Origin: UBA935 sp031555615
GTDB lineage: Bacteria > Bacillota > Clostridia > Lachnospirales > Lachnospiraceae
NCBI GenBank assembly: GCA_031555615.1
Contig: JAVBUF010000040.1
Coordinates: 49,770 to 113,769 of the forward strand
Direction of reading: 5' to 3'
DNA length: 64,000 bases
In this document: positions 34,475 to 42,668 of the stretch, piece by piece
Position numbering within the stretch: the first letter of the stretch is position 1
Layout: every line of letters begins with the position of its first letter
Made by a program: the position numbers and the translations under genes
The notes under the pieces: model-generated
Database searches by the model: none
What the model was told of the DNA's origin: nothing
What the model saw: only the letters and a program-made list of their open reading frames with translations

Positions 34475-34800
34475 TAAACAACAATCCCGCCCATGATAAA
34501 GAGCATCCCGATGATCTTGCGGCGGGTAAATTTTTCCCGGAAGAAAAAGTAACTTAAGACCATAACCATAACATAACCGGAGGATTCTACCACCGGAACA
34601 TTGGTAAAGTCCAATCCCCGATAAGCCAGAATGGTCAGGAACAGGGACAGGAACATCATCCCGTATCCGCAGATCACATGAGGATTCAGATATTCCCGCA
34701 ACAGGGAAGGATAGGTTTTGGCCGAACTTTTTTTTAATAAAATCTGGGAAAAAGAGGCAACCACTACTGACAATAAGAGAATCAGAAAATAAAAATTCAT
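34471..34800 (-). CDS. EamA/SMR-type small transporter subunit 2
   Basis: A 109-residue protein of four membrane segments with the EamA/small multidrug resistance fold (LLLSVVVASFSQILLKKSS, PHVICGYGMMFLSLFL, KIIGMLFIMGGIVV). It overlaps the preceding SMR-like gene by ATGA (34797-34800), so the two are coupled and probably form a heterodimer, as in ArnE/ArnF-type undecaprenyl-phosphate sugar flippases. Given the surrounding glycan genes, lipid-linked sugar transport is more likely than drug efflux, but this is inference. Confidence 0.75.
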   Translation of the reverse strand: MNFYFLILLLSVVVASFSQILLKKSSAKTYPSLLREYLNPHVICGYGMMFLSLFLTILAYRGLDFTNVPVVESSGYVMVMVLSYFFFREKFTRRKIIGMLFIMGGIVVY

Positions 34801-35171
34801 GCCGTCTCCTCCTTTTCACCATTCATAATGATGATTCCGGTAAAGACCACCAGAATCCCCAGGACTTTCGTAAAAGTAATCTGTTCATGGAAGATAAGTG
34901 CGCCCCAGAGCAGTCCCCACAGTAAGGTCATGGCTTTATTGGCATAAGCAACAGAAAGTTCGAATTTCTTAATTACCTGTTGCCAGAGCAGCGCATAGAC
35001 ACCCAGGATAACAACCTCTAAAACTCCTAACAGGATAAATTTTACGGTAAAAACCGATTGCAGTGAAGTCAGCTGGGCGGAGGCGAACTTGGCCACGATA
35101 CTGGAAATGCTGTATATGACGAATACCGATTGGAGGATTAAAAGATCTTTTAATGCCGTTTTCTTTTTCAT
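34797..35171 (-). CDS. EamA/SMR-type small transporter subunit 1
   Basis: A 124-residue protein of four membrane segments, first of a coupled SMR-like pair. Segments are LLILQSVFVIYSISSIVAKF, FILLGVLEVVILGVYALLW, SVAYANKAMTLLWGLLWGAL and VLGILVVFTGIIIM. The AYANKAMTLLWGLLWG helix resembles the conserved helix of EamA proteins. It starts at 35171 and overlaps the second gene by 4 bases. The pair is convergent with the MBOAT-SGNH genes and divergent from the SGNH hydrolase relic. Confidence 0.75.
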   Translation of the reverse strand: MKKKTALKDLLILQSVFVIYSISSIVAKFASAQLTSLQSVFTVKFILLGVLEVVILGVYALLWQQVIKKFELSVAYANKAMTLLWGLLWGALIFHEQITFTKVLGILVVFTGIIIMNGEKEETA

Positions 35172-35309
35172 GATGCAGGATTCCTTTTTTCTTTTTAGAG
35201 TACATGAATTCTTATTTTTTTACAACTATTATTAATTTTTTATGAAGAGATGGATTTTTTTTACTGAAGATAGTAAACTAAGAATGAAATACGTAAGCGG
35301 AGGATAACC

Positions 35310-36260
35310 ATGAAAGAGAAAATAAAGATTAACTGGCATCTTGTTATTATTGGTTTTATTGTAATTATCTTTGGCATTGCTTTATTTGTTTTGCTGAAGT
35401 GGAATAAAGGAACCGTTTCTGATTATGACCCAAATGCAGTAACAACCGATTTTGACGTGGAGGTATTGGATATGATCATACCTCTGGATCCGGCCAGTCT
35501 GGAAGGCCGGACAGATGACGGAGAAACCACCATTCTCTGCCTTGGAAACAATCCTTTTTCCGATGAACGGGGGAAAAACGGGCTGGCCGCCCAAATTGCC
35601 GAAAAGACCGGCGCCACAGTGTATAACGGAGCCTTTCCCGATTCGGTAGTGGTATGTAAATACCCCGTCTATAATCCGCAGTATACAAAGGATCATTTTA
35701 ACCTGTATTATGTGACCCAGGCACTGATCAATCAGGAACTGAAGCCGCTGCTTTAGACAGCGCAGTACGAGACAAACGAAAACTATATGGCAGCGGCCAG
35801 GGAACTGGAAGCCGTAGATATGGACAAGGTTGATATGATTATCATTATGTATGATACCACGGACTACAATACGCTGTCAGCGGCCGATAATCCCAACAGT
35901 GAATATGATGTCACCGCATATACGGGGGCACTGAGATTATCCATACAAAATCTGCAGAAAGCATTTCCCCATATTCAAATATTTATTATGTCGCATACCT
36001 ATGCCAGATATAAGGATGAAAACGGTAAAATGCACAATGGGACGGTGACTGATTTGGGCAACGGTAATGTTCCCCACTATCTGATCATGGAATATAATGC
36101 AGCTTTGGATTGCGGTGTATCCTTTATTGATAATTATTTTGGAACCATTAATGAAGAAAATTATAAAGATTATATGATCGATCATATGCATTACAATGAT
36201 GCCGGAAGAGAATTACTGGCCGAAAGAATCGCAAAGATTATCAATGAAGAAATAAAATAG
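35310..36260 (+). pseudogene. SGNH/GDSL-type hydrolase interrupted by an in-frame TAG
   Basis: One continuous phase of 316 codons broken by TAG at 35754-35756. Residues 1-148 give a signal anchor (WHLVIIGFIVIIFGIALFVL) and the block TTILCLGNNPFSDERGKNGL, a variant of the family's LGNSPF/GDS block with Asn where the nucleophile Ser is expected. After the amber codon the same phase runs on (TAQYETNENYMAAARELE, VDMIIIMYDTTDY) to the closing block DHMHYNDAGRELLAERI, which holds the Asp/His pair. Reading on from the TAG gives the natural continuation with no shift. It is either a nonsense-mutated gene or one read through at low level. GGAGGATAACC precedes the ATG. Confidence 0.75.
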
Positions 36261-36278
36261 GCCGAAACGGCCTATTTT
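36254..36278. terminator. Bidirectional terminator
   Basis: Perfect 11-bp stem AAAATAGGCCG (36254-36264) and CGGCCTATTTT (36268-36278), three-base loop. The arms supply T runs in both directions and contain the stop codons of both convergent genes. Confidence 0.75.
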
Positions 36279-36538
36279 ATTGTTTCCTTATTTTCCTGCA
36301 TTTCCCGATACCATTTGCTGTATTTATACATTCGGTATGTAGTACTGAGTTCCCGCAAAAGCGTTTCATCTTCGCATTTGGCTTTGTAAGCAGCCCGTTC
36401 ATGCATGTCCAGATTAACATAATCTATATATGAAATCTTTAATTCTGAAATAGAATTGGCGCATTTCGGGCAAGTTAATTTGTGTCCATTGAGCATAAAC
36501 ATCCGTTTACACTTTAAACAATAGTGCATGTACATCAT
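36272..36538 (-). CDS. Small zinc-ribbon protein
   Basis: An 88-residue protein beginning MMYMHYCLKCKRMFMLNG and then LTCPKCAN. The two CxxC pairs (residues about 7-10 and 23-26) form a rubredoxin-like zinc ribbon. The remainder is charged and probably helical (DMHERAAYKAKCEDETLLRE). AAGGGGAA stands 6-9 bases before the start. Function unknown; small zinc ribbons of this kind usually bind nucleic acid or proteins. It stands alone, convergent with the broken hydrolase gene. Confidence 0.65.
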   Translation of the reverse strand: MMYMHYCLKCKRMFMLNGHKLTCPKCANSISELKISYIDYVNLDMHERAAYKAKCEDETLLRELSTTYRMYKYSKWYREMQENKETIK

Positions 36539-36697
36539 AAAATATTCCCCTTTTCTTATTTAGTTTTTTATTTAATTCATGTAAATTGTGGCAGTTTTTG
36601 CAAAAAAAGTCAACAACTTAATTGATTTAGTTATCGACAAATTATGAAAAATCAAGATTATGTTAATTATTCTTAAGTATTTTAAGAGACAAAAACC

Positions 36698-36726
36698 TTG
36701 TATTTACAAGGTTCTAATGATATAAT
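36698..36726 (+). promoter_or_regulatory. Promoter of GH25 muramidase 1 (TTGTAT class)
   Basis: TTGTAT (36698-36703), 17-base spacer, TATAAT (36721-36726). GACAAAAA lies just upstream (36688-36695), as it does at the LCP gene promoter. Confidence 0.7.
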
Positions 36727-36761
36727 ATTACAAAATTGTTAAGAGGAGGGTTTACATAAAA

Positions 36762-39185
36762 GTGGCGAAGTTATTTGGCGGAAAGCGCAAAAAAAGTAAC
36801 CGTAGACTGAAAAAAAATCAAATTGAATGGATAGATCTGGACCATCAGGATCCTGAATATATGGAAGAAGATGCAGAGTATTACGAAGACGAAGAAGAGC
36901 GGGAATACTATGCGGACGAAGCGTATGACGATGCTGAAGAATATTACGCAGATGAAGGATATGAAGATGAAGAGTACTATGCGGACGAAGAGTATGATGA
37001 CGAAGAATACTATGCGGATGAAGAGTACGACGATGACGAAGAATATTATGCCGATGAAGAGTATGATGATGATGAAGAATATTATGCTGAAGATTATGAC
37101 GATGAATATGATTATCATGAAAAGACGGGTGTTTTCAGCAAATTTATAGATAAACTGACCAATATGAGCATGGTAGACAACCTGGTTGCATTGACCGGAA
37201 TCGGAGTGCTTATTATTGCTGTTTTTACCGGTTCCATGTATATCAATGCAAAGGGCAAGGAAAAGCAGGTGGCGACTTTTGCAGAGATCGGTGCCCAGGC
37301 AGAGAATATTACGATTATCGGAGAAAGAGGTCTTATTGCGGTTGCCGATGCCCAGGCGGCCGGAAATTTTGTGGCAGAGTTTGAGGATTTAGAAGAGGAA
37401 GAGGAATATCAGGAAGAAGCAACAGGGGACGTGAAGGTACTGATGAATCTGTCTTCTATTCAAAAGGATATGAAAATTAAATTTACCAATGAGAAGTCCG
37501 GTAAATTAATTCCCAATGTGGCTTTTGAAGTCAAAGTGACGGCGCCGGATGGAAAGAGCCATAATCTCACGGATGAAGATAAAGACGGTATTATTTATCA
37601 AAAGGATATTGCTGCCGGCAAGTATCAGATTGCCATGGTTGAGAATGCAGGCACATCAGGCTATATAATCAATACATCGGCGTCTACCCTGAACGTTCGT
37701 GATACCATCGAATATAAAAAGGTGGATGTATCCGATGAAGTAAAAAAAGAATCTCAGATTAATGCCAAGGTAGAAGATACCAAGGTAAATGATACGGCTG
37801 TGGAATCCGCCAATACCGATACGGTAGAGTGGGTGGAATCTACCAAATCGCTTATCAGCGGGACGGAAAACAACGTCGTTCAATATGATGAAATTGCGAA
37901 ATCCAATATAACCGATCCGGGCAAAACGGCACGGGTTAATGGTGCATTATCGGATTATCTGGTTCCAGGAACCATGCCAAAGGGATTCCAACTGTTAACG
38001 GGTACACCGGATCCCAATGCCAATGGGGAAGAAACGTCGGATGAGAACCAGGGAGGAACAGGGGGCGAGCCAACCCCCACGCCGACGCCAACCCCTACGC
38101 CGACACCAACGCCGACGCCCACACCCACGCCGACCCCCACACCAACGCCGACACCGACTCCAACACCCACGCCGACACCAACGCCGACGCCGACACCCAC
38201 AGCAACTCCTACAGCGACGCCCACGGCAACCCCCACAGCAACCCCTACGGCGACGCCCACGGCAACCCCTACAGCAACCCCCAACAATGCGAAAAATGAT
38301 ACCAAAAGCAAGTTGAAGGACACCGGCGGAAATCAGATTTATATTAAAGACTCTTCAGGCAACTATGTGGAGGCGGTATATGCCGACTACTATAAAGATA
38401 TAAAATTTTATAAAAAAACAACGAAGGTATCGGGAGGAGAATACAAGTATACCGGTTGGCAGGATATTGACGGAAAAACATATTTCTTTGATAAAAACGG
38501 AAATAAGGTCACCGGCGAACAGGTAATTCAGGGGGCCAGATATAACTTTGCCAGTGACGGTTCGCTAAACACCAGTTCAGGTCATTTGGGAATAGATGTG
38601 TCTAAATGGAACGGTAACATTAACTGGAATGCGGTGAAGAACTCGGGAGTATCCTATGTAATCATCCGTTGTGGTTACCGGGGCTCTACCACGGGAGCAC
38701 TGATTGAAGATCCCACCTTTAAAACCAATATCAAAGGTGCGGCAGCAGCAGGACTAAAGGTAGGTGTATATTTCTTTACCCAGGCTACCAATGAAGTAGA
38801 AGCGGTAGAAGAAGCTTCGATGGTATTGGGACTGATCAAAGGATATAAGATTTCCTATCCCGTCTTTTTGGATGTGGAAGCCACTGCGGGCAATAGCGGA
38901 CGTGCCGATGGAATCAGCAAAGAGAGCCGGACGGCGGTATGTAAAGCTTTCTGTCAGACCATCCAGAACTCGGGTTATACAGCAGGTGTTTATGCCAATA
39001 AAACCTGGTTTACCAGCTATATTAATACGGCAAGCTTAACCAACTATAAGCTTTGGCTGGCACAATATGCGGCTGCCCCTACCTATACAGCCACCAAATA
39101 TGATATGTGGCAGTATTCTTCCAAAGGCACAGTAGGCGGTATCAGCGGCAGTGTCGATATGAATATCAGTTATCTGGGATATTGA
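36762..39185 (+). CDS. Membrane-anchored GH25 muramidase with acidic Tyr-rich tail and Pro-Thr linker
   Basis: An 807-residue type II membrane protein. Residues 1-25 are basic; 26-123 are an intracellular low-complexity run of Glu, Asp and Tyr with units like EEYYADEEYDD; a membrane helix lies near 143-163 (LVALTGIGVLIIAVFTGSMY). Outside are a prealbumin-like beta domain (residues about 235-325, FEVKVTAPDG, DKDGIIYQ), a Pro-Thr/Pro-Thr-Ala-Thr linker (436-507), choline-binding-like repeats (YTGWQDIDGKTYFFDKNGNK) and a GH25 domain (LGIDVSKWNG near 608, FLDVEA near 706) that cleaves the MurNAc-GlcNAc bond of peptidoglycan. Start is GTG at 36762 with GAGGAGG 12 bases upstream. It opens the polysaccharide locus and has a paralogue at 41379. 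Confidence 0.9.
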   Translation: MAKLFGGKRKKSNRRLKKNQIEWIDLDHQDPEYMEEDAEYYEDEEEREYYADEAYDDAEEYYADEGYEDEEYYADEEYDDEEYYADEEYDDDEEYYADEEYDDDEEYYAEDYDDEYDYHEKTGVFSKFIDKLTNMSMVDNLVALTGIGVLIIAVFTGSMYINAKGKEKQVATFAEIGAQAENITIIGERGLIAVADAQAAGNFVAEFEDLEEEEEYQEEATGDVKVLMNLSSIQKDMKIKFTNEKSGKLIPNVAFEVKVTAPDGKSHNLTDEDKDGIIYQKDIAAGKYQIAMVENAGTSGYIINTSASTLNVRDTIEYKKVDVSDEVKKESQINAKVEDTKVNDTAVESANTDTVEWVESTKSLISGTENNVVQYDEIAKSNITDPGKTARVNGALSDYLVPGTMPKGFQLLTGTPDPNANGEETSDENQGGTGGEPTPTPTPTPTPTPTPTPTPTPTPTPTPTPTPTPTPTPTPTPTPTATPTATPTATPTATPTATPTATPTATPNNAKNDTKSKLKDTGGNQIYIKDSSGNYVEAVYADYYKDIKFYKKTTKVSGGEYKYTGWQDIDGKTYFFDKNGNKVTGEQVIQGARYNFASDGSLNTSSGHLGIDVSKWNGNINWNAVKNSGVSYVIIRCGYRGSTTGALIEDPTFKTNIKGAAAAGLKVGVYFFTQATNEVEAVEEASMVLGLIKGYKISYPVFLDVEATAGNSGRADGISKESRTAVCKAFCQTIQNSGYTAGVYANKTWFTSYINTASLTNYKLWLAQYAAAPTYTATKYDMWQYSSKGTVGGISGSVDMNISYLGY
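36862..37107. repeat. In-gene repeats coding acidic Tyr-rich units
   Basis: Imperfect 33- to 36-base repeats of the form GACGAAGAATACTATGCGGA, about six units. They code Glu-Glu-Tyr-Tyr-Ala-Asp-Glu blocks in the cytoplasmic tail of the GH25 protein. Confidence 0.8.
38068..38283. repeat. In-gene Pro-Thr repeat (linker)
   Basis: Six-base CCNACN repeats, first pure Pro-Thr and then Pro-Thr-Ala-Thr, about 72 codons with much third-base variation. The long open frame on the opposite strand here (Val-Gly repeats) is a shadow. Confidence 0.9.
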
Positions 39186-39187
39186 TA

Positions 39188-39216
39188 TTGTATTTTGGCC
39201 TGGATTGCATTATAGT
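39188..39216 (+). promoter_or_regulatory. Promoter of rmlB (TTGTAT class)
   Basis: TTGTAT (39188-39193), 17-base spacer, TATAGT (39211-39216), beginning just after the GH25 stop. Same -35 hexamer as the GH25 and LCP gene promoters. Confidence 0.6.
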
Positions 39217-39234
39217 AAAAAATATGAGCAAAGC

Positions 39235-39259
39235 TTAATATGAGTAAAACTCATATTAA
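39235..39259 (+). promoter_or_regulatory. Inverted repeat in the rmlB leader
   Basis: Perfect 10-bp arms TTAATATGAG and CTCATATTAA with a five-base loop, downstream of the promoter and upstream of the ribosome site. It could be an operator or mRNA hairpin. AGCAAAGCTTAA directly precedes and overlaps it (39227-39238). Confidence 0.45.
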
Positions 39260-39284
39260 AATAAAGATATGCAGGAGAGAGTAC

Positions 39285-40388
39285 ATGAAAACAGATCAGA
39301 TAAAGACATACCTTGTAACAGGAGGCGCAGGATTTATCGGTTCCAATTATATTCATTATATGTTCCGTAAATATGGCGATGCCATCCGTATTATCAATGT
39401 AGATGCGCTAACGTATGCGGGCAATCTGGAGAACTTGAAGGAAATGGAGCAGAGAAAAAATTATACCTTTGTGAAGGCAGACATTTGCAACAAAGAAGCC
39501 ATCGAGGAAATTTTTGCGGAAAACGAAATTGACAGGGTAGTACATTTTGCCGCTGAAAGTCATGTGGACAGAAGTATCAAGAATCCGGAAGTATTTGTTC
39601 AGACCAATGTCTTAGGTACTTTGGTGATGCTTAACTGTGCCAAGAATGCATGGGAAAATCCGGATGGTTCCTTTCAAGAAGGGAAAAGATTTCTGCATGT
39701 TTCGACGGATGAAGTATACGGCTCGCTGGAAGAAGAAGGAACCTATTTTTACGAAACCACGCCCTATGATCCCCATAGCCCCTATTCGGCAAGTAAAGCC
39801 GGGTCGGACATGCTGGTAAAAGCCTACATGGACACTTACAAATTCCCTGCCAACATAACCAATTGCTCCAATAATTACGGGCCTTTTCAATTTCCGGAAA
39901 AATTGATTCCTTTGATTATCAATAATGCGCTGCAGGGGAAGAAGCTTCCGGTATATGGAGACGGTAAGAACGTCAGAGACTGGCTGTATGTGGAGGACCA
40001 TGCCAAGGCGATAGATATGGTGCAGGAAAAAGGAAGATTGTTTGAAACCTATAATATCGGCGGTCATAATGAAAAGCAAAATATTGAAATCATTTATATT
40101 ATATTAGATACCCTGCAGGAGATGCTGCCGGAAGGAGACCCTCGGAAAGAACATATAAATCGAGATTTAATTTCTTATGTAGAGGATAGAAAGGGGCATG
40201 ACAGGCGTTATGCAATTGCTCCGGATAAGATTAAAGCGGAGATCGGCTGGGAACCGGAAACCATGTTCAAAGAAGGGATCAAGCTTACAATCAAGTGGTT
40301 TTTTGAACATGAGGACTGGATGAAGCATGTAACCAGCGGCGACTATCAAAAATACTATAATGAAATGTATCAGTCCAGTGGACAGTAA
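39285..40388 (+). CDS. rmlB: dTDP-glucose 4,6-dehydratase
   Basis: A 367-residue extended short-chain dehydrogenase converting dTDP-glucose to dTDP-4-keto-6-deoxyglucose. Visible are the NAD-binding GGAGFIGSNY near residue 12, HFAAESHVDRSI near 85, the catalytic STDEVYGSLEEEG and YSASKAGSD (Tyr-x3-Lys), and NNYGPFQFPEKLIPL. AGGAGAG fixes the ATG at 39285; an ATG at 39240 precedes that site. It has a TTGTAT promoter and its own terminator, so it is separable from rmlA. It supplies the pathway to dTDP-rhamnose or another dTDP-6-deoxyhexose. Confidence 0.95.
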   Translation: MKTDQIKTYLVTGGAGFIGSNYIHYMFRKYGDAIRIINVDALTYAGNLENLKEMEQRKNYTFVKADICNKEAIEEIFAENEIDRVVHFAAESHVDRSIKNPEVFVQTNVLGTLVMLNCAKNAWENPDGSFQEGKRFLHVSTDEVYGSLEEEGTYFYETTPYDPHSPYSASKAGSDMLVKAYMDTYKFPANITNCSNNYGPFQFPEKLIPLIINNALQGKKLPVYGDGKNVRDWLYVEDHAKAIDMVQEKGRLFETYNIGGHNEKQNIEIIYIILDTLQEMLPEGDPRKEHINRDLISYVEDRKGHDRRYAIAPDKIKAEIGWEPETMFKEGIKLTIKWFFEHEDWMKHVTSGDYQKYYNEMYQSSGQ

Positions 40389-40418
40389 CCTGTATCAGGA
40401 TTAAGTAATAATTAAGGG

Positions 40419-40449
40419 ATGGGAGCGATTTACAATCGTTCCCATTTTG
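40419..40449 (+). terminator. Rho-independent terminator after rmlB
   Basis: A 12-bp stem with one G-U pair, ATGGGAGCGATT (40419-40430) and AATCGTTCCCAT (40434-40445), loop TAC, then TTTTG. Confidence 0.75.
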
Positions 40450-40458
40450 TGGTATACT
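40450..40458 (+). promoter_or_regulatory. Extended -10 promoter of rmlA
   Basis: TGGTATACT is an extended -10 element immediately after the rmlB terminator, 62 bases before the rmlA ATG. Confidence 0.5.
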
Positions 40459-40519
40459 GTTACTACTTATGCGATTAAAAATATAGCTTTGGTAATAAAG
40501 AGGATATGGAGGATGTTAT

Positions 40520-41389
40520 ATGAAGGGAATTATTTTAGCAGGCGGCGCAGGGACAAGGTTGTATCCGTTGACCAAAGCCATCAGTAAGCAGATTATGCCA
40601 GTGTATGATAAGCCCATGATTTACTATCCGCTGTCGATTTTGATGCTGGCAGGAATCAGAGAAGTATTAATTATTTCCACACCCAGAGATATATCGGTTT
40701 TTAAGGAGCTGTTGGAGGACGGCAGTCAGCTGGGTATGCGTCTTGAGTATGCAGTACAGGAACAGCCCCGGGGGCTGGCAGACGCATTTATTATTGGTGC
40801 CGACTTTATTGCTGATGATAGTGTTGCTTTGGTGTTGGGCGATAATATTTTCTATGGACAGAGCTTTTCCAAGGTGTTGCGGGAGGTGGCTTCCCGGGAA
40901 AGCGGCGCTACCATTTTCGGATATTATGTACGGGATCCCAGAGAGTATGGTGTGGTAGAATTTGATGAAAACGGAAGGGCTTTATCTATTGAAGAAAAGC
41001 CGGAACATCCCAAAAGCAATTATGCGGTACCGGGATTATATTTCTATGATAATGATGTGGTGGAGATTGCCAGAAATGTCAAACCCTCAGCCCGGGGAGA
41101 AATCGAGATCACCAGTATTAATAATGAATATCTGCGCCGGGGGACTTTGCGGGTGGAGACCCTGGGAAGGGGCTTTGCCTGGCTGGATACAGGTAATCAT
41201 GATTCGCTGCTGGATGCCGCGGATTTTGTATCAGCTTTTCAAAAGAGACAGGGACTTTATATATCCTGTATTGAAGAAATTGCCTATAAAAGAGAATTTA
41301 TTGATAAAGAACAGTTATTAAAACTTGCCGAGCCGTTACTGAAAACAGAATACGGCCAATATTTGATCGAGGTTGCGAATGGACTCTAG
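40520..41389 (+). CDS. rmlA: Glucose-1-phosphate thymidylyltransferase
   Basis: A 289-residue nucleotidyltransferase that joins dTTP and glucose-1-phosphate to give dTDP-glucose. Clear motifs are ILAGGAGTRLYPLTKAISKQ (nucleotide binding and catalysis), YDKPMIYYPLS, VLGDNIFYG, EEKPEHPKSNYAVPGLYFYD and WLDTGNHDSLLDAA. Length is normal for the family. TATGGAGGATGTTAT precedes the ATG. The end of the gene overlaps the ATG of the second GH25 gene by 11 bases, an unusual coupling of sugar-nucleotide synthesis to a wall hydrolase. Glucose-1-phosphate may come from the phosphoglucomutase at 51765. Confidence 0.96.
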   Translation: MKGIILAGGAGTRLYPLTKAISKQIMPVYDKPMIYYPLSILMLAGIREVLIISTPRDISVFKELLEDGSQLGMRLEYAVQEQPRGLADAFIIGADFIADDSVALVLGDNIFYGQSFSKVLREVASRESGATIFGYYVRDPREYGVVEFDENGRALSIEEKPEHPKSNYAVPGLYFYDNDVVEIARNVKPSARGEIEITSINNEYLRRGTLRVETLGRGFAWLDTGNHDSLLDAADFVSAFQKRQGLYISCIEEIAYKREFIDKEQLLKLAEPLLKTEYGQYLIEVANGL

Positions 41390-42650
41390 GTTGATACGAA
41401 ATGCAGTACTGGTATCCGTTTGTGTGGTCGTAATCATTATCCTTGCGGTAGTTATGGGAAACTGGAAGGATATCAAGGCCCGCCAGGAAAGAAATCGTGT
41501 GCAAAATACAGAAGATAGTATCATTGATGAAGAAAACGTGGAAATGCAAGCCGGCAGTAAGCAGTTAGGCTCCGATTTGGCGGGATTTATGTCCGACGAA
41601 GCCTTTTTTAATGCGGACAGCCAGAAGGAAAGCAGCGTCCTGGTCTCCCACGGAAAGACGGCATCCTTGTTAATGAGTTCGGTGGAAAAGGATTTGAAGA
41701 TTCATATCGTAGATATTTTGGGAAAAAATATTGAAGGTGAGGAATTTTGTGTTTCAGTAGAAGGAATCGGTGAGTATCAGGACAGCGATAAGGACGGCAT
41801 CATTTATATCAAACCCTTAAGTGCCGGGGAATGCAGCGTTATGCTTCAGCCTTTGTCCGGTTACAAGACGCCGTCGGAACCATCGCTTATCACCATCAAG
41901 CAAAAGGTGGAGTATGTAGCCATCAATGCCATTGATTTAATTATTCTGACAGAGGATGAAATCGATGCATCAAAGGAAGATACCGCCAATAAAGAGGCGG
42001 CGTCAGACCGTGATGAGACCGAAGAGACGGGATTGTTGAGTACTTCGGCAGGTGCCAGGCTGGGAATTGACGTTTCCAAATGGAATAAAGAAATTGACTG
42101 GGATAAAGTCAAGGCGGCCGGCGTGGAATTTGCCATTATCCGCGTAGGGTATCGGGGTTATACTTCCGGATCCCTGATTGAGGATCCCTATTTTGAAGCG
42201 AATATACGGGGAGCTACCAATGCCGGTATTCCGGTGGGGGTTTACTTCTTTTCACAGGCGATTACCACAGTAGAAGCAGTGGAAGAAGCCAGTATGGTAA
42301 TTGAATTGTGTAAGAACTACCGCTTGTTATATCCCATTTTCTTAGACAGTGAAAGCACCGGTGGTAAAGGAAGGGCGGATAAGCTCACCATGGAACACCG
42401 AACAGAGCTGAGCAGGGCCTTTTTGGAAACTATCAAAAGTGCCGGATATGATGCGGGAATTTATGGTGCCCGCAACTGGTTTGGAAAGCAGCTGGATATG
42501 TCCCAGTTGGAGGACTATATCGTCTGGCTGGCGGAATATCGGGAAGTGCCTCTTTATTCCGGATACTATCAGATGTGGCAGTACAGTTCAAAAGGAAACA
42601 TTGATGGAATCAGCGGCAATGTGGATTTAAATATCAGTTATATAAAATAA
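41379..42650 (+). CDS. Membrane-anchored GH25 muramidase 2
   Basis: A 423-residue type II membrane protein: helix near residues 9-27 (AVLVSVCVVVIIILAVVMG), a beta domain near 95-185 (DSDKDGIIYIKPLSAGE, the same fold as in the protein at 36762) and a GH25 domain (LGIDVSKWNKEIDW near 226, FLDSEST near 325, MWQYSSKGNIDGISG). It is a shorter paralogue of the first GH25 protein, without the acidic tail, Pro-Thr linker or choline-binding repeats. In the second acidic motif DVE is replaced by DSE, keeping the Glu. GAGGT and the ATG at 41379 lie inside the end of rmlA, so it is translationally coupled. Probably acts at sites of polysaccharide attachment or wall turnover. Confidence 0.9.
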   Translation: MDSRLIRNAVLVSVCVVVIIILAVVMGNWKDIKARQERNRVQNTEDSIIDEENVEMQAGSKQLGSDLAGFMSDEAFFNADSQKESSVLVSHGKTASLLMSSVEKDLKIHIVDILGKNIEGEEFCVSVEGIGEYQDSDKDGIIYIKPLSAGECSVMLQPLSGYKTPSEPSLITIKQKVEYVAINAIDLIILTEDEIDASKEDTANKEAASDRDETEETGLLSTSAGARLGIDVSKWNKEIDWDKVKAAGVEFAIIRVGYRGYTSGSLIEDPYFEANIRGATNAGIPVGVYFFSQAITTVEAVEEASMVIELCKNYRLLYPIFLDSESTGGKGRADKLTMEHRTELSRAFLETIKSAGYDAGIYGARNWFGKQLDMSQLEDYIVWLAEYREVPLYSGYYQMWQYSSKGNIDGISGNVDLNISYIK

Positions 42651-42668
42651 AGGAAGGTATTAATCAAT

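Noticed and set aside
35754..35756. Amber codon as pyrrolysine
   Set aside because: TAG is used as an ordinary stop by other genes here (for example rmlA and the phosphoglucomutase gene), and no Pyl machinery or methylamine genes are seen.
36771..37118. Minus-strand hydrophobic Ile/Val/Phe-rich frame
   Set aside because: Complement of the Glu/Asp/Tyr repeats of the GH25 tail; no ribosome site.
37955..38323. Long minus-strand open frame of Val-Gly repeats
   Set aside because: It is the complement of the Pro-Thr repeat of the GH25 gene, and its composition follows from CCNACN units.
39220..39260. Riboswitch in the rmlB leader (GCAAAGC resembles part of the c-di-GMP-I motif)
   Set aside because: The remaining conserved helices and the second motif are absent; the leader is too short.
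40375..40387. CCAGTGGACAGTA at the end of rmlB repeated at 55917-55929
   Set aside because: A 13-base match, part coding and part non-coding, with nothing shared around it; probably chance.
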